From the NCBI GenBank assembly GCA_026119855.1, contig JAOWBW010000323.1, positions 1 to 64,000 of the forward strand: DNA of 64,000 nucleotides, given 5' to 3'. Each line of letters begins with the position of its first letter. The first letter of the stretch is position 1. The notes under the pieces were generated by a model, which did not search any database, had not been told where the DNA came from, and saw nothing but the letters and a program-made list of their open reading frames with translations. This DNA is from Campanula takesimana (Eukaryota; Streptophyta; Magnoliopsida; Asterales; Campanulaceae). Below are positions 10,378 through 21,849 of the stretch, one piece after another. The position numbers and the translations under genes are program-made.

Positions 10378-12726
10378 TGTCGCGACCCCGAAGCCGCGGT
10401 TCCGGAATACTCGGGCTGGACGTCGACTTAAAACCAAAACTCTAAAATATAGAAGTTAAAAATTCCATTTTGAACCAAAAGATGATAACACAAGGTTTTA
10501 CAAATCCAAGTTTAAATCAACAAAGTACATCTAACATAAGCTCCACAGCTTAAACCCAAATGAATAAAATATACAATTCTTAACAACGTCAATAATGGTA
10601 AAACTATCCCAAAAGGTTATACATTTAAATAATGTAAACCGATCCATAACAACCTGCCCCAAAATCTCAATCCTCTCGACGTCCTCCTTGATCCGCAAAT
10701 CCTAATCCTTTCCTCCTTGGGGGGGGGGGGTTAAGGAAAAACAAAGATGGAAATAAACGGGGTGAGATAAAATCTCAGTAAGTTACTAATGCAACTACAT
10801 GACATGCTATGATGCAATAAACAATAATAATATCTCACATAGCACATAGCAAATATCATTTAACAGATGGCAGCGGAAATAAACAAGTAACAAAGGATAC
10901 TGAGCCAAGGTTTCCCCAATAAAGGATATAACAATCTGATCACTGACGATAGGGCCGCATCGAAGAGCAGCATCAATAAGCAGCATCAAAGAGCCGATAA
11001 CCAATCAACGATAGCAGCATAAGAGCTGAAGAGAAAACCCGGTACCGGAACCAATAACCAACGATAACTGAGTATACGACACAAAGTCACAACCCCTTAT
11101 AATAGCTAGACTGTTCCCAAGAAAGGAGCTAGCTCATCTCACATCCAAGGCCAATATGGAGGAGGGTAATAATGGGGCAAAACAATGGTCAACATCACAA
11201 TGGACTTGGCTGTGCCATCATAATGTTTCGCATCGCCCAAACACACACAAAATACCAGCTGGACTTTCAAGTAAGGGATAAGTAATAAAATACTAGCTCA
11301 AATAAACAACTAAGGATTCCAAAGTAGGGAACCATTTCAAATAAGTCACCAAAAAGGTGCACCAATCCAACAACACATCAAAAGATGTCCAAACAAATAC
11401 AAAACGATACTTGGTCAAATTCCAGACATATTTGTTCACAAAGGAACCATTTTAAACACTAGAGTTATCCACAACCCACACAAACAATTATCCCAGCTTT
11501 ATCACAACGGACCAATCGTAAACGTTTTGTGTTATAAAAACCTACTGAAAACTCAACACAACCTAAACCTGAATCCCAACCGAATAAACCACCTCATCTC
11601 GAAGAGCTCAAGGGGAGCGTTAAAACGATAATTTTGTACACCTAAAATGGAGTCCGGATGAGGGAGATATGGCTCTCGAAAGATTGGACAAAAAGGGGAA
11701 TAAATTCCACACCAAGGGAGAGGGTGCGCGCGCCTCCTATGGGAGGGTGCGCGCGGCTCCTTTGATCAGAAGGCAAATCAAGTTTGGAGGAGGAGAGGGT
11801 GCGCGCGCCTCCTAAGGGAGGGTGCGCGCGCCTCCATCCAACATAATGTTTTTTTGTTCAAGAGGGGCATAAGAGTGCGCGCGCCTCCTATGGGAGGGTG
11901 CGCGCGCCTCCTTGCCCGGAAAGGCAAATTCCGGCCAAAAATCTGGGTTTCTACCATTAACAACCCAACTCCAAAACAAACCCAATCTTCACCATTTCTA
12001 ACACTACCAAAATGTGAACTAAAGTACCTACACCATTTTGAACCAAAAGGACTCCAACAACATCATCTAAGGAACCTCAATCAAGGGTGATTCAAATACC
12101 AAAATTTCACAAAATGAACAAAAATGTAAATCATCACAAAATCAACTAAAGAAGCAATAAATGGAAATCATAATATCATCTAAGCATAGGATGAACATTT
12201 TTAGCATCAATAGGGGGGAAAGTAACTTACCCGGATTTTCTCAAAGGTGACGGAACTCGAAATTTCTTGGCTTCCTACGATCCTATCGACGATCTAAACA
12301 TGATTCATGTTTTAAGAAATGAGAAATAACAAGAGGAAGATGAAGAAAATGAAGAGAGAAGGAAGAGAGAAAAACTTACCTTTTCTATGGAAGGAGAGAG
12401 AGATATGCTGGGAGAGAGAGTGAAAGAGTGAGGGAGGTGAGGGAGGAGAGTAGGGAGGGAATAGGGAGAAATGATTTCAAAATGTTACACTTAGGCCCCT
12501 CCCCCTAATACTACCCTTTCAAATAAACTCCCCACTAACAAATAAGACTCAACACTTCTACACTAGCACAAATGACCCAAATAAAATGCTAGGCATAATT
12601 ATTATGAAACATAAAATGCACACATAAATATTTAAATAAATAATAATTTAAATAAATAAATAAGCAAATAAATAAATAATAATATTTATTACCAATAAAA
12701 TAGAGCCTAGTTTTCGGGTCTTGACA
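10378..12726 (-). repeat. 3' LTR of gag-only element
   Basis: 2349 bp, TG..CA ended, nearly identical to 15673-17976. On the minus strand it has a CT-rich stretch with a consensus-like splice donor (AAAAGGTAAGTT, near 12380) and, further down, the GC-rich array at 11722-11911. A run of 11 G at about 10721 is a possible slippage site. Confidence 0.93.
11722..11911. repeat. CG-dyad array, six units (3' LTR copy)
   Basis: Six GGTGCGCGCGCCTCC-type words (one reads CGCGGCTCC) arranged as three pairs, separated by ATGGGAG or AAGGGAG linkers within pairs and longer spacers between pairs. The partner LTR has only four units. Confidence 0.85.
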
Positions 12727-12739
12727 TTCACTCCCCCTT
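12727..12739 (-). other. Polypurine tract of gag-only element
   Basis: Minus strand AAGGGGGAGTGAA, immediately before the TGTCAAGACC start of the 3' LTR. The preceding GAATTTTCTTT context is typical of Tekay-type chromovirus 3' ends. Confidence 0.85.
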
Positions 12740-14497
12740 AAAGAAAATTCGACCCGAATTTTAACGAGACTTACCCGAATGATCAAGTAGCCATTAATAC
12801 GATAGTTCCGTCATTTCCCAAATTCCTCAATCATCCATTCTAAACCACCACATAGTAACCCTAAATAATGTTCACAATACCACGACCTCTCGCACATAAC
12901 TTCCTTCAATCATAACCTTCACTACTAATTAGAATCTATAATCAAAATTGGAGAATCCCAATTGCTCCCAAACATAACTCTCGAGATATCCCAAGCTCAC
13001 CTTATTCATAACCTTAATTACACTGCAAAGGTGTTTCTTTTTGTAAATCGCATACTTAGTAGTATTCCCCAGAAATTCAAAACATCACCATCCCGAGCCT
13101 AATTAGCTTTTAAAATATAAAAGGCTAAAGAAATTTCTATTTCCACAATATTCATCGAAATGGCTATATTTCTATGGATTACCATTATAGTGTCCTCACT
13201 TTGAGTTAACACCTTAAATTAATAGTACCATACAAACCCAAAATTTCTCGTACAAAGTGTCCACTTAAATTTATGTTATACTCTCATCCCTTCATTAATC
13301 CGGTCTTGAAGCCTAAACAATTCAATATACTCAATAGTCCGCAAAACGATCCAAATTTCATCTTCAAAAGATTTTCTCTAACTCCCATTTAAGTTATAAT
13401 CCGTGCTCATATACCCAAAGGAAATCAACGAACCCTAAATTCAATAGCTAACCCCAGTTAGTCTCTCACGCATACATTTATTAACTTAATGATACTTAAG
13501 CTCAATGGTACTACCAAAATCATAAACCAATTAGCTAGCCTCATTCCAATAGATCCATTACCAAATCACAATATTCTTTAATTATGCCCAAATATTGATA
13601 CTCAACTTTCTTCACATACCCTTGGTCCAAATCGCGAAACGCCACCAAGGAGAGATTTAGGACCATAGAACCACTATCTAACCAAAATTCAAAATGCCTT
13701 TAACATAGATCGAGAAATTGTTACTCTCCCAAAATGTACTATTAGCCCTTTCTAACTTAACACGCTTACCACCATTATCGATTATAAATTCCACCATACA
13801 CTCATTACCCATAACAATTCACGCATCCCTCCATACTAATCAATCCCGATGTACTCACGGAGATGTACTAAAAGTAAACAAAATCTCTTAACAAGAAACC
13901 CTCGGTCGAATCCTCAACTTTTACAACTCAACCGTTACAATATAGATATTGATCTAATTATCAGTACTACAACCTTGTACCACAACAATGCAATTTAACC
14001 CCAAGCTTCTCCTCGAACACTAGGTACTATTCGGAAGAAAATGAAAATCTTACGAATGATAAATACACCCAACAAATTGACCGAAACTAAATACTCGGAT
14101 TTCAATTAAGAAAAGATAGGTATAACTCTACCCAAAGGAACGGTCTCAAACAGTTTTAAGAAATTAGGAATGGAGAATATAACAATCCCCCTACAACAAT
14201 AGACTAAAGCAATAGTAACATCAAAATCTTGTAATAGCAACATGGCTAATTTAGCAGGTGAGACATAACCATACTTAAGCACATCATAAGCACATAAGAC
14301 TTCATCAGATATCCTAAACTCCTCTATAGGAGTAGACACCTACTACACATAAGTCAAAGACTCAGAAGAAATAAATGCAACTAAATGCACAGAAACACAT
14401 AAATGCGATGATCCTAAAATGCATGCGCTCGCTCTCACGACGCAAAATAATACCTCCTGAAATTATCCGTTACCTGGTGAGTGCTGATTGATCGCAA
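12740..14497 (-). other. Non-coding internal region of gag-only element
   Basis: About 1.76 kb with no ORF over 80 codons and no recognisable protease, RT, RNase H or integrase motif on either strand. In an autonomous relative pol would lie here. The AT-rich sequence may be decayed filler or unrelated DNA. Confidence 0.7.
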
Positions 14498-15553
14498 TTA
14501 CTCTACCCTATACCTTAGGGTTCCCGAAGCATCTCTTTTCTGACCCGGTGAAGTACTGGTTCCTGTTCCTGATGATTGAACCTTAAACCTCGGACAATCT
14601 TTAATGAAGTGACCCAGTTGACCACAATTGATACATTTTCCCTGCTTCTTCCAACACTAATCCTCCAAATGGCCTTCCCTCTGACAGTAAGCGCAAAGCC
14701 ACCTACCTTGTTTCCCTTGTTTCCCCGGAGTAGTACCCGGATTCCCTAGCGCGGTTTGTTCCTTAAACTGAGATGGTGCTCCCAAATTACCTCGGTTATC
14801 TGAACGGTGTTGTGGTTGAGATTTAGCATGGCTTACTTGTTTACCCGTATTTGCAACCTCGGTCTTCCTCTTATGTTCCCCAATGTCTTGCTCTATCAAA
14901 TAGGCACGGTCCACCGCATCCTGAAAAAGTTGAATTCTCTGGGCTATCAACTGTGTCCTAATAGCTGTCTTCAAACCCCTGATAAACCTCATTGCTTTCT
15001 GCTCCTCGGTCCGCACAAGGTAGTCACAAACCTGGGTAATTCTGTGAACTTAGTCGAGTACTGCGCTACTGTCAACACGCCTTGCTCCAAGCTGAGGAAC
15101 TCGATCTCTTTCCGGTTCTGATCCACTAGAGGGATGAAGTGTTCCTTGAATTTTCTCACAAATAACTCCCAAGCATAAGGAACAAGAGTAGCATCCCAAC
15201 TGGCCCTCAGTGCCTTCCACCAATGTTCCGCAGCCCCGACTAACATATAGGCTGCAAACCGAACCCTATCCTTATCAGTGCAACCAAAGACATCGTAGAT
15301 TTTCTCCATTGATTCTATCCATAGCTCGGCCTTCTTCACATCAGGCTCACCGTCGTACTCACTTGGTTTCAACTTTAAGAACTGCTCCAATCCATAACGT
15401 GGAGGTGCTACATGTTCCTCTCTCGTTCCGTGGTCATGAATTGCTTTCATTGCCGCTTACAACATCCCCTGAAATATTGCACGGTTCTCTTCCCGTAGAT
15501 CATTCTGATTCGGAGTCCCACTATAACCTTCACCCGTTCTTCTTCTAGCCATT
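14498..15553 (-). pseudogene. Chromovirus-type gag with two zinc knuckles
   Basis: The frame opens at the Met at 15553 (MARRRTGEGYSG) and reads a chromovirus gag. An in-frame TAA lies near 15460, just before MKAIHDHGTREE. The capsid region FLKLKPSEYDGEPD..AELWIESMEKIYDVFGC (15300-15390) and the VGAAEHWWKALR segment are clear. A frame change near 15000-15020 leads to the MRFIRGLKTAIRTQL segment. Two CCHC knuckles follow near 14610-14700 (CAYCQREGH, then a second CxxCGQLGHFxxxC), and the frame ends with a stop at 14498-14500. Gag would supply particles for this element or a relative; one stop and one frameshift make it non-functional as read. Confidence 0.85.
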
Positions 15554-15658
15554 GAGAACAATTACCTGCATAAAACATCAACCGTTACTCACTCCGAACA
15601 CAACTACCCTCCTAGGTCATTCTAGTCCACCTATACTTATACTTAGAGCTAAACCATA

Positions 15659-15670
15659 GCTCTGATACCA
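15659..15670 (-). other. Primer-binding site, initiator tRNA-Met type
   Basis: Minus strand TGGTATCAGAGC two bases inside the 5' LTR of the gag-only element, complementary to the tRNA-Met 3' end. Confidence 0.92.
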
Positions 15671-15672
15671 AC

Positions 15673-17976
15673 TGTCGCGACCCCGAACCCGCGGTTCCGG
15701 AATACGCGAGCTGGACGTCGACTTAAAACCAAAACTCTAAAATATAGAAGTTAAAAATTCCATTTTGAACCAAAAGATGATAACAAAAGGTTTTACAAAT
15801 CCAAGTTTAAATCAACAAAGTACATCTAACATAAGCTCCACAGCTTAAACCCAAATGAATAAAATATACAATTCTTAACGACGTCAATAATGGTAAAACT
15901 ATCCCCAAAAGGTTATACATTTAAATAATGTAAACCGATCCATAACAAACTGCCCCAAAATCTCAATCCTCTCGACGTCCTCCTCGATCCGCAAATCCTA
16001 ATCCTTTCCTCCTTGGGGGGGGGGGTTAAGGAAAAACAAAGATGGAAATAAACGGGGTGAGATAAAATCTCAGTAAGTTACTAATGCAACTACATGACAT
16101 GCTATGATGCAATAAACAATAATAATATCTCACATAGCACATAGCAAATATCATTTAACAGATGGCAGCGGAAATAAACAAGTAACGAAGGATACTGAGA
16201 CAAGGTTTCCCCAATAAAGGATATAACAATCTGATCACTGACGATAGGGCCGCATCGAAGAGCAGCATCAATAACCAGCATCAAAGAGCCGATAACCAAT
16301 CAACGATAGTAGCATAAGAGCTGAAGAGAAAACCCGGTACCGGAACCAATAACCAACGATAACTGAGTATACGACACAAAGTCGCAACCCCTTATAATAG
16401 CTAGACTGTTCCCAAGAAAGGAGCTAGCTCATCTCACATCCAAGGCCAATCTGGAGGAGGGTAATAATGGGGCAAAACAATGGTCAACATCACAATGGAC
16501 TTGGCTGTGCCATCATAATGTTTCGCATCGCCCAAACACACACAAAATACCAGCTGGACTTTCAAGTAAGGGCTAAGTAATAAAATACTTGCTCAAATAA
16601 ACTACTAAGGATTCCAAAGTAGGGAACCATTTCAAATAAGTCACCAAAAAGGTGCACCAATCCAACAACACATCAAAAGATGTCCAAACAAATACAAAAC
16701 GATACTTGGTCAAATTCCACACATATTTGTTCACAAAGGAACCATTTTAAACACTAGAGTTATCCACAACCCACACAAACAATTATCCCAGCTTTATCAC
16801 AACGGACCGATCGTAAACATTTTGTGTTATAAAACACCTACTGAAAACTCAACACAACCTAAACCTGAATCCCAACCGAATAAACCACCTCATCTCGAAG
16901 AGCTTAAGGGGAGCGTTAAAACGATAATTTGTACACCTAAAATGGAGTCCGGATGAGGGAGATATGGCTCTCGAAAGATTGGGCAAAAAGGGGAATAAAT
17001 TCCACACCAGGGGAGAGGGTGCGCGCGCCTCCTTTGATCAGAAGGCAAATCAAGTTTGGAGGAGGAGAGGGTGCGCGCGCCTCCATCCAACAGAAGGTTT
17101 TTTTGTTCAAGAGGGGCATAAGGGTGCGCGCGCCTCCTATGGGAGGGTGCGCGCGCCTCCTTGCCCGGAAAGGCAAATTCCGGCCAAAAATCTGGGTTTC
17201 TACCATTAACAACCCAACTCCAAAACAAACCCAATCTTCACCATTTCTAACACTACCAAAATGTGAACTAAAGTACCTACACCATTTTGAACCAAAAGGA
17301 CTCCAACAACATCATCTAAGGAACCTCAATCAAGGGTGATTCAAATACCAAAATTTCATAAAATGAACAAAAATGTAAATCATTACAAAATCAACTAAAG
17401 AAGCAATAAATGGAAATCATAGTATCATCTAAGCATAGGATGAACATTTTTAGCATCAATGGGGGGGAAAGTAACTTACCCGGATTTTCTCAAAGGTGAC
17501 AGAACTCGAAATTTCTTGGCTTCCTACGATCCTATCGACGATCTAAACATGATTCATGTTTTAAGAAATGAGAAATAACAAGAGGAAGATGAAGAAAATG
17601 AAGAGAGAAGGAAGAGAGAAAAACTTACCTTTTCTATGGAAGGAGAGAGAGATATGCTGGGAGAGAGAGTGAAAGAGTGAGGGAGGTGAGGGAGGAGAGT
17701 AGGGAGGGAATAGGGAGAAATGATTTCAAAACGTTACACTTAGGACCCTCCCCCTAATACTACCCTTTCAAATAAACTCCCCACTAACAAATAAGACTCA
17801 ACACTTCTACACTAGCACAAATGACCCAAATAAAATGCTAGGCATAATTATTATGAAACATAAAATGCACACATAAATATTTAAATAAATAATAATTTAA
17901 ATAAATATATAAGCAAATAAATAAATAATAATTATTTATTACCAATAAAATAGAGCCTAGTTTTCGGGTCGTGACA
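15673..17976 (-). repeat. 5' LTR of gag-only element
   Basis: 2304 bp, 45 bp shorter than its mate because two CG-dyad units with linkers are missing. Its outer end is followed by the TSD GTACG, after which Retand-1 protease coding resumes in register. Confidence 0.93.
17018..17160. repeat. CG-dyad array, four units (5' LTR copy)
   Basis: Four GGTGCGCGCGCCTCC units arranged single, single, pair. The corresponding array in the other LTR is pair, pair, pair. Confidence 0.85.
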
Positions 17977-17981
17977 GTACG

Positions 17982-18334
17982 GGCAGTGCTGTCATACCCT
18001 CTAATGACTTGGGTACAAGGTTGTAAATTGGAGCTTTTGAGCCCCAGTATGCCCATGAGTCGGCTAGGCATTAAGTTGAGTGCGGAACCACCATCTACTA
18101 ATACTCTTGAAATGGGTCTCCCCCTAGCCTTTACTTTGAGGTAGATGGCTTCATTGTGATCGGACCCAAATGGCGGGAGGTCCATGTCGGCAAAAGTGAT
18201 GACATTGCCGAAGTGAATGTGACCTATCATTGCTGTGAGGTCCTCGGGAGTTGTGTCGGGAGAGACTGATGTGTCATCTAAGTTTTTGATGATGAGGTCT
18301 CGGTGATTCTTTGATGATGCAATAAGGTCCCAGA
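17982..18334 (-). pseudogene. Retand-1 protease N-terminal part and gag-protease linker
   Basis: Minus-strand translation reads WDLIASSKNHRDLIIKN, then TPEDLTAMIGHIHFGNVITFADMDLPPFGSDHNEA, then VLVDGGSALNLMP. The last is the protease active-site region of the Tat family, with the aspartate in VDGGS. The frame runs into the gag-only insertion at 17977 and resumes on its far side at 10377. At 18334 it is cut by the hAT end, exactly where the inverted gag fragment at 21412 also ends. Confidence 0.88.
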
Positions 18335-18500
18335 TAGGGATGACCAAACACGGTTCCGGTTCGGAACCGCCGGTTCCGGTTCGGCTTTTATGTGAACCTT
18401 AACCGGCCCTTGGTTACACCGATTCCGGTTCCGGTTGTAACAATCCGGTTCCGGTTCGATTCCGGTCCGGTTCCGGTTCGGTTCCACGGTTCATTTTTTT
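18335..18500 (+). mobile_element. hAT-like transposon end 1
   Basis: Starts TAGGGATGACCAAAC right after the 8-bp word GTCCCAGA and continues into CGGTTCCGG-rich subterminal repeats. TAGGGATG ends, subterminal CGG repeats and 8-bp duplications are features of the Ac/hAT superfamily. The inner limit is uncertain; direct repeats at 18510-18660 may belong to the element interior. Confidence 0.72.
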
Positions 18501-18669
18501 ATGGTTTTTTAACGGTTAATTCTGATGAAACTATTAGAAATCAGTCAAAACACATTTTTATTATTTTCATTCACCGACTTTGGCAAAAAAATCAGTCAAA
18601 ACACAACTTTTCTTGTCAATCTTCCATTAGTAACGGTTAATTCTGATGAAACTGTTCGAAACCTTATGA
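18501..18669. repeat. Direct repeats, probably hAT interior
   Basis: The phrase AACGGTTAATTCTGATGAAACT occurs near 18510 and near 18632, and AATCAGTCAAAACACA occurs near 18539 and 18590. There is no coding potential. The boundary with the retroelement leader to the right is not visible. Confidence 0.5.
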
Positions 18670-19585
18670 TTTTGACCAGGGCAATCCCTTGAGTCCATAA
18701 GTTTATGACAATTTGACAGGTCAGCCCAGAAGCGGTCGCCTCCCATGTACAATGCGCCAGGCGCGCGCTTCCCACAACATCATCCCGAGGCGCGCGCTTC
18801 TGGGCTAATTTCCAGGACAAGAACTGGTTTCAAGGACTGAATAGAATAGTGGGGTGTGGGCACAGTTGCCTGCATCAGAACAGAATTGAACCTTTGGACT
18901 GTCTTAATTTTGTGTTTATTTACCGGTCACATGGGTGATTCGGGAGTTGTAATTTGCATGATTATGTGTTTTTATATTTTCTTTTCAAAAAATAAAAAAA
19001 ATTGTTACGTGATAGACCTCACACTACATGCACATTACTCCTATGAATTGCTCACTATCGAGTCGCACAAGTCCATAACCCCAAACTCGTCGAGGCCCGT
19101 CCTAGAATGTTTCAAGCTCCACCCGACCTTGACTCTTTCGAAGCGCTCAACCTCAGCCCGTGGCGTAGTTCAAGACTACATTCCGGGGGTGACCTTTAAG
19201 CCTCTCTTTAGCCGAGCACAAACCACACAATTCTAGTTAGGGTCTAACACTCCGTGACCAAGTCGGTTTTCATGTACCAAGATTTCCCTAAACTAATGTT
19301 TTCAAATCATACATGCCAACTTGTTGATACCGACGCAATAAAAATCCGTCCCCAAAAGTGGTTATTTTGGACGAAAATAAAAAAATCCGTCCCCGCATGT
19401 ATGCTTTACTACATTGATTTAGTTTAATCCCGATACATGTAGGATTCACAAACGTGATGGAATCTGATGAGTATATGGGACCGTGAGATGGTCTATATAC
19501 TAGTGTGACGATTCCATTATCTTCTTAGAAACCCCAAAAGGGACCCTGTCCCTCCGACTTATAAAAAAAAGAGTCTTTTTCTTAT
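18670..19585 (+). other. Inverted Retand-1 leader upstream of gag
   Basis: Non-coding sequence leading into the plus-oriented gag. It carries CG-dyad words at 18725-18802 and the phrase GTGGGGTGTGGGCACAGTTG at 18849-18868, which also occurs twice in Retand-2. In an uninverted element this would be the 3' part of the leader on the minus strand. Confidence 0.6.
18725..18802. repeat. CG-dyad cassette in Retand-1 leader
   Basis: Words AAGCGGTCGCCTCCC, AGGCGCGCGCTTCCC and AGGCGCGCGCTTCTGG with CG-NN-CG cores. They match the Retand LTR cassettes in style and in their flanking CCC and CTGG. Confidence 0.7.
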
Positions 19586-21412
19586 GTGGTTCGAGTCGTG
19601 TGCCCAATGTGTGTTCTCAACCTCTTCATGGACCGAAAGTGTGAACCGAGACTGAAAAGGGCTACTTCTCCAATTATAGGTCCGATTGGTACTCTCCGCG
19701 TCTATAGGGATTCATCCAACAGGCTTGTCCGTGAACCGATCACTCCAACAGCTTCTATATCATCAATGGCCGGCGACTCCAGCACCAACAACGCCATGAC
19801 TCTCGAACAGCTTTCTGCCATGGTTCAAGCACTCCAACAACAAGTCTCTACCCTTAACCAAGAGGCTCAAACCAAGGAAAACTTGTGGCAAACTCATGTT
19901 GACAACCAACAAGAGGCCCATGAGGCCGAGGTCGAACAATTGAAAGCCAAGCTCATCAAGCTCTCCAAGAATAAGGGGGTAAACAACAATGAGGAATCCG
20001 AATGGACCCAAGGTTTGTTTGAAATCCCATATGTTAGTGCTCGTACCAAAAAAGTGGGGGAGCCAAGCACCGACAACAACGACCACAAAATGGTCAATTC
20101 CATCATGTCCTATATTGATCAGAAATTTGACGGCCTCAACATGGGAAAAGGCTCCAATACAAGCCTTTATCAGTCATCCATTCTCATGAGCACGATGGCC
20201 GCTCTCCCCGACAAGTTCAAAATGCCCGACATTAGCAAGTTCAAGAGCAACTCATACCCGATGGCTCACATCGAGACTTACATTTGGGCTATGGTTCCGA
20301 AGAAGGTATCCCCAAAGGTGATGGCTCAATACTTTCCTCTCACTCTCGAGGGGGCGAAAAAGGATTGGTATGCAACTCTCCCGCTTACTGTCCGTCTTAA
20401 TTGGGATGCCGCTATACTTGCCTTCAAAAATCAATATCAAGGCAACACCACTCACCGGCCCATAAGGAAAGAGCTCGAGAACACCACTCAAAGAGACAAC
20501 GAGTCCTTCATTGACTTCACAAGGAGATGGAATGAAAAGCTCTCTGAAATTGTTGAGAGGCCAAACACGAAAGAGCAAATGGACATCTTCCTCAAGTGTC
20601 TCAAGATTGATCTCCGCACCCACCTAAGTGGGGCTTGCTACTCTGACTTCTCCTAAATATATGAGGCAGGGGTACGCATGGATGACTTGCTTAAAGAGAT
20701 AAAGAAAGCCACTCCTACTTTCCATTACAAGGCCGCCTCTAGTTCAAACAAAGAGGCTTCTGTCAATGCCGTTACTACTGACAAGGGGAATTACAAAAGG
20801 GTCCCTCCACCACAAGGCAAGCGGTTCCAAAACGACCGCGTCTACACTCCTCTCAATGGCATGACCATCACCGAGGCCTATGAAGCTCTAAAGGCCAAGG
20901 GACAAATCACTCCTCTCCAAGGGTACAAGCAACCACAACCGCTCCGTCCCAACCATGCCCACCACAAGTGGTGTGACTACCATCAATGCACCGGCCACCT
21001 CACCGAGGAATGCTTCTCCATTCGCAACACCATCCAAGACCTTATAGACAAGAAGGAATTCATAATCCCTAATGAGGGTGGTGTCAATGTAATAGAGGTA
21101 GAAGAGTTTGAAGGAACCACTCATTCGATCCCATTTGTGAATGAGGGCTCCGATGGCATGAATAAACTTGACAATTCTTGTTATGTTGTGACTTATGATG
21201 AAGTTATGAGGGAAGTCTTAGAGAATAGGAAGAAGAAGCTCCAAGGGTCCGTGAATGTGCTCACCCGCAGTGGCCGGGTAATAGCGAGCGCCTCGGTTCC
21301 CACGAATATAGCAACCAACACCTCTTCTCAAAGACCAAAAGCACAAGATGCACCTGAAGACCCTTTATTGACACAACTCAAGAAGACGCAAGCCAACATA
21401 TCCATCTGGGAC
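19586..21412 (+). pseudogene. Retand-1 gag (inverted segment), one nonsense mutation
   Basis: The open frame begins by 19586; the likely Met by comparison with Retand-2 is at 19766 (MAGDSSTNNAMTLEQL), with a coiled-coil region after it. The capsid segment FKMPDISKFKSNSYPMAHIETYIWAM is clear, then the C-terminal part with a CCHC-like CDYHQCTGHLTEEC knuckle near 20975-21015 and VLTRSGRVIAS. A TAA near 20654 replaces a glutamine codon. The frame ends in QANISIWD at 21412 where the hAT end begins. The minus-strand pseudogene at 17982-18334 starts at that same WD, so both are halves of one gene split by hAT insertion and then inverted relative to each other. Confidence 0.9.
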
Positions 21413-21650
21413 TAGGGATGGCCAAACCGGACCGGAACCGTCGAACCGGCCCGGAACCAGAACCGAAAAAACCGTAACCGCCATGAACCGTAACGAAAAC
21501 CGGAACCGTGGGAACCGGAACCGTTTTGAATAAGGGCCGGTTAAGGTTCAACCCCCCAAAAAACCGTGAACCGGCGGTTCCGAACCGCCCAACCAAACCG
21601 CGAACCGGAACCGTCTGAACCGTCAGTAAAACCGTACCCCTGCAGTGTTT
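21413..21650 (+). mobile_element. hAT-like transposon end 2, in the wrong orientation
   Basis: Starts TAGGGATGGCCAAACCGG after TCTGGGAC, the reverse complement of the GTCCCAGA word at end 1. GGAACCG-rich subterminal repeats follow. A stretch around 21530-21590 (AGGGCCGGTTAAGGTTCA) is the reverse complement of part of end 1, as expected for imperfect long terminal inverted repeats. Both ends read inward on the plus strand, which no intact transposon can do. Confidence 0.72.
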
Positions 21651-21831
21651 GTTAGCATGAAATAATAGGAAGAATAGGAAGAACACATGGAAGGCGGGCG
21701 ATTCTGGAATGTGATGTGGGACGCACGTGCTTTGGACCATGAAGGTCCGAGGCGTGCGCTTCCCATATCAATTTCCAGAATGCCCAGAAAAGTGAATTAT
21801 GAACAGAAACACAAGTTTAACCCTCAAACAG
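21651..21831 (-). other. Retand-1 leader next to PBS
   Basis: Short non-coding stretch between the PBS and the inversion junction. It carries CG-dyad words at about 21694-21768 (GGCGGGCGATTCTGG, GACGCACGTGC, AGGCGTGCGCTTCCC), so the leader as well as the LTR holds a cassette. Confidence 0.6.
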
Positions 21832-21849
21832 TCCCCAGCGGAGTCGCCA
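21832..21849 (-). other. Primer-binding site, tRNA-Arg type
   Basis: Minus strand TGGCGACTCCGCTGGGGA, one base from the LTR end. Tat/Ogre-type elements use a PBS of this kind, complementary to a tRNA-Arg 3' end. It fixes the element on the minus strand. Confidence 0.85.

Larger units (their letters stand above)
10378..17976 (-). mobile_element. Gag-only (TR-GAG-like) chromovirus-type LTR element with intact TSD
   Basis: Complete element flanked by the 5-bp duplication GTACG (10373-10377 and 17977-17981). LTRs are 10378-12726 and 15673-17976, beginning TGTCGCGACCCC and ending GACA on the plus strand. An initiator-tRNA-Met PBS lies at 15659-15670 and a PPT at 12727-12739. The internal part encodes only gag; about 1.77 kb between gag and PPT has no pol. 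The gag type and the 3' end resemble Tekay/Del chromoviruses. Non-autonomous elements of this layout have been described in plants as TR-GAG. The LTRs are nearly identical, so insertion is fairly recent. Confidence 0.92.

Noticed and set aside
16953..17339. 128-codon plus-strand frame across the GC-rich LTR array
   Set aside because: A low-complexity product of the CG-dyad units inside a minus-strand LTR; the copy in the other LTR is broken.
19021..19236. Plus-strand frame near 18856-19236 as a gene
   Set aside because: Falls in the untranslated leader of Retand-1; no domain and no counterpart visible elsewhere in the window.
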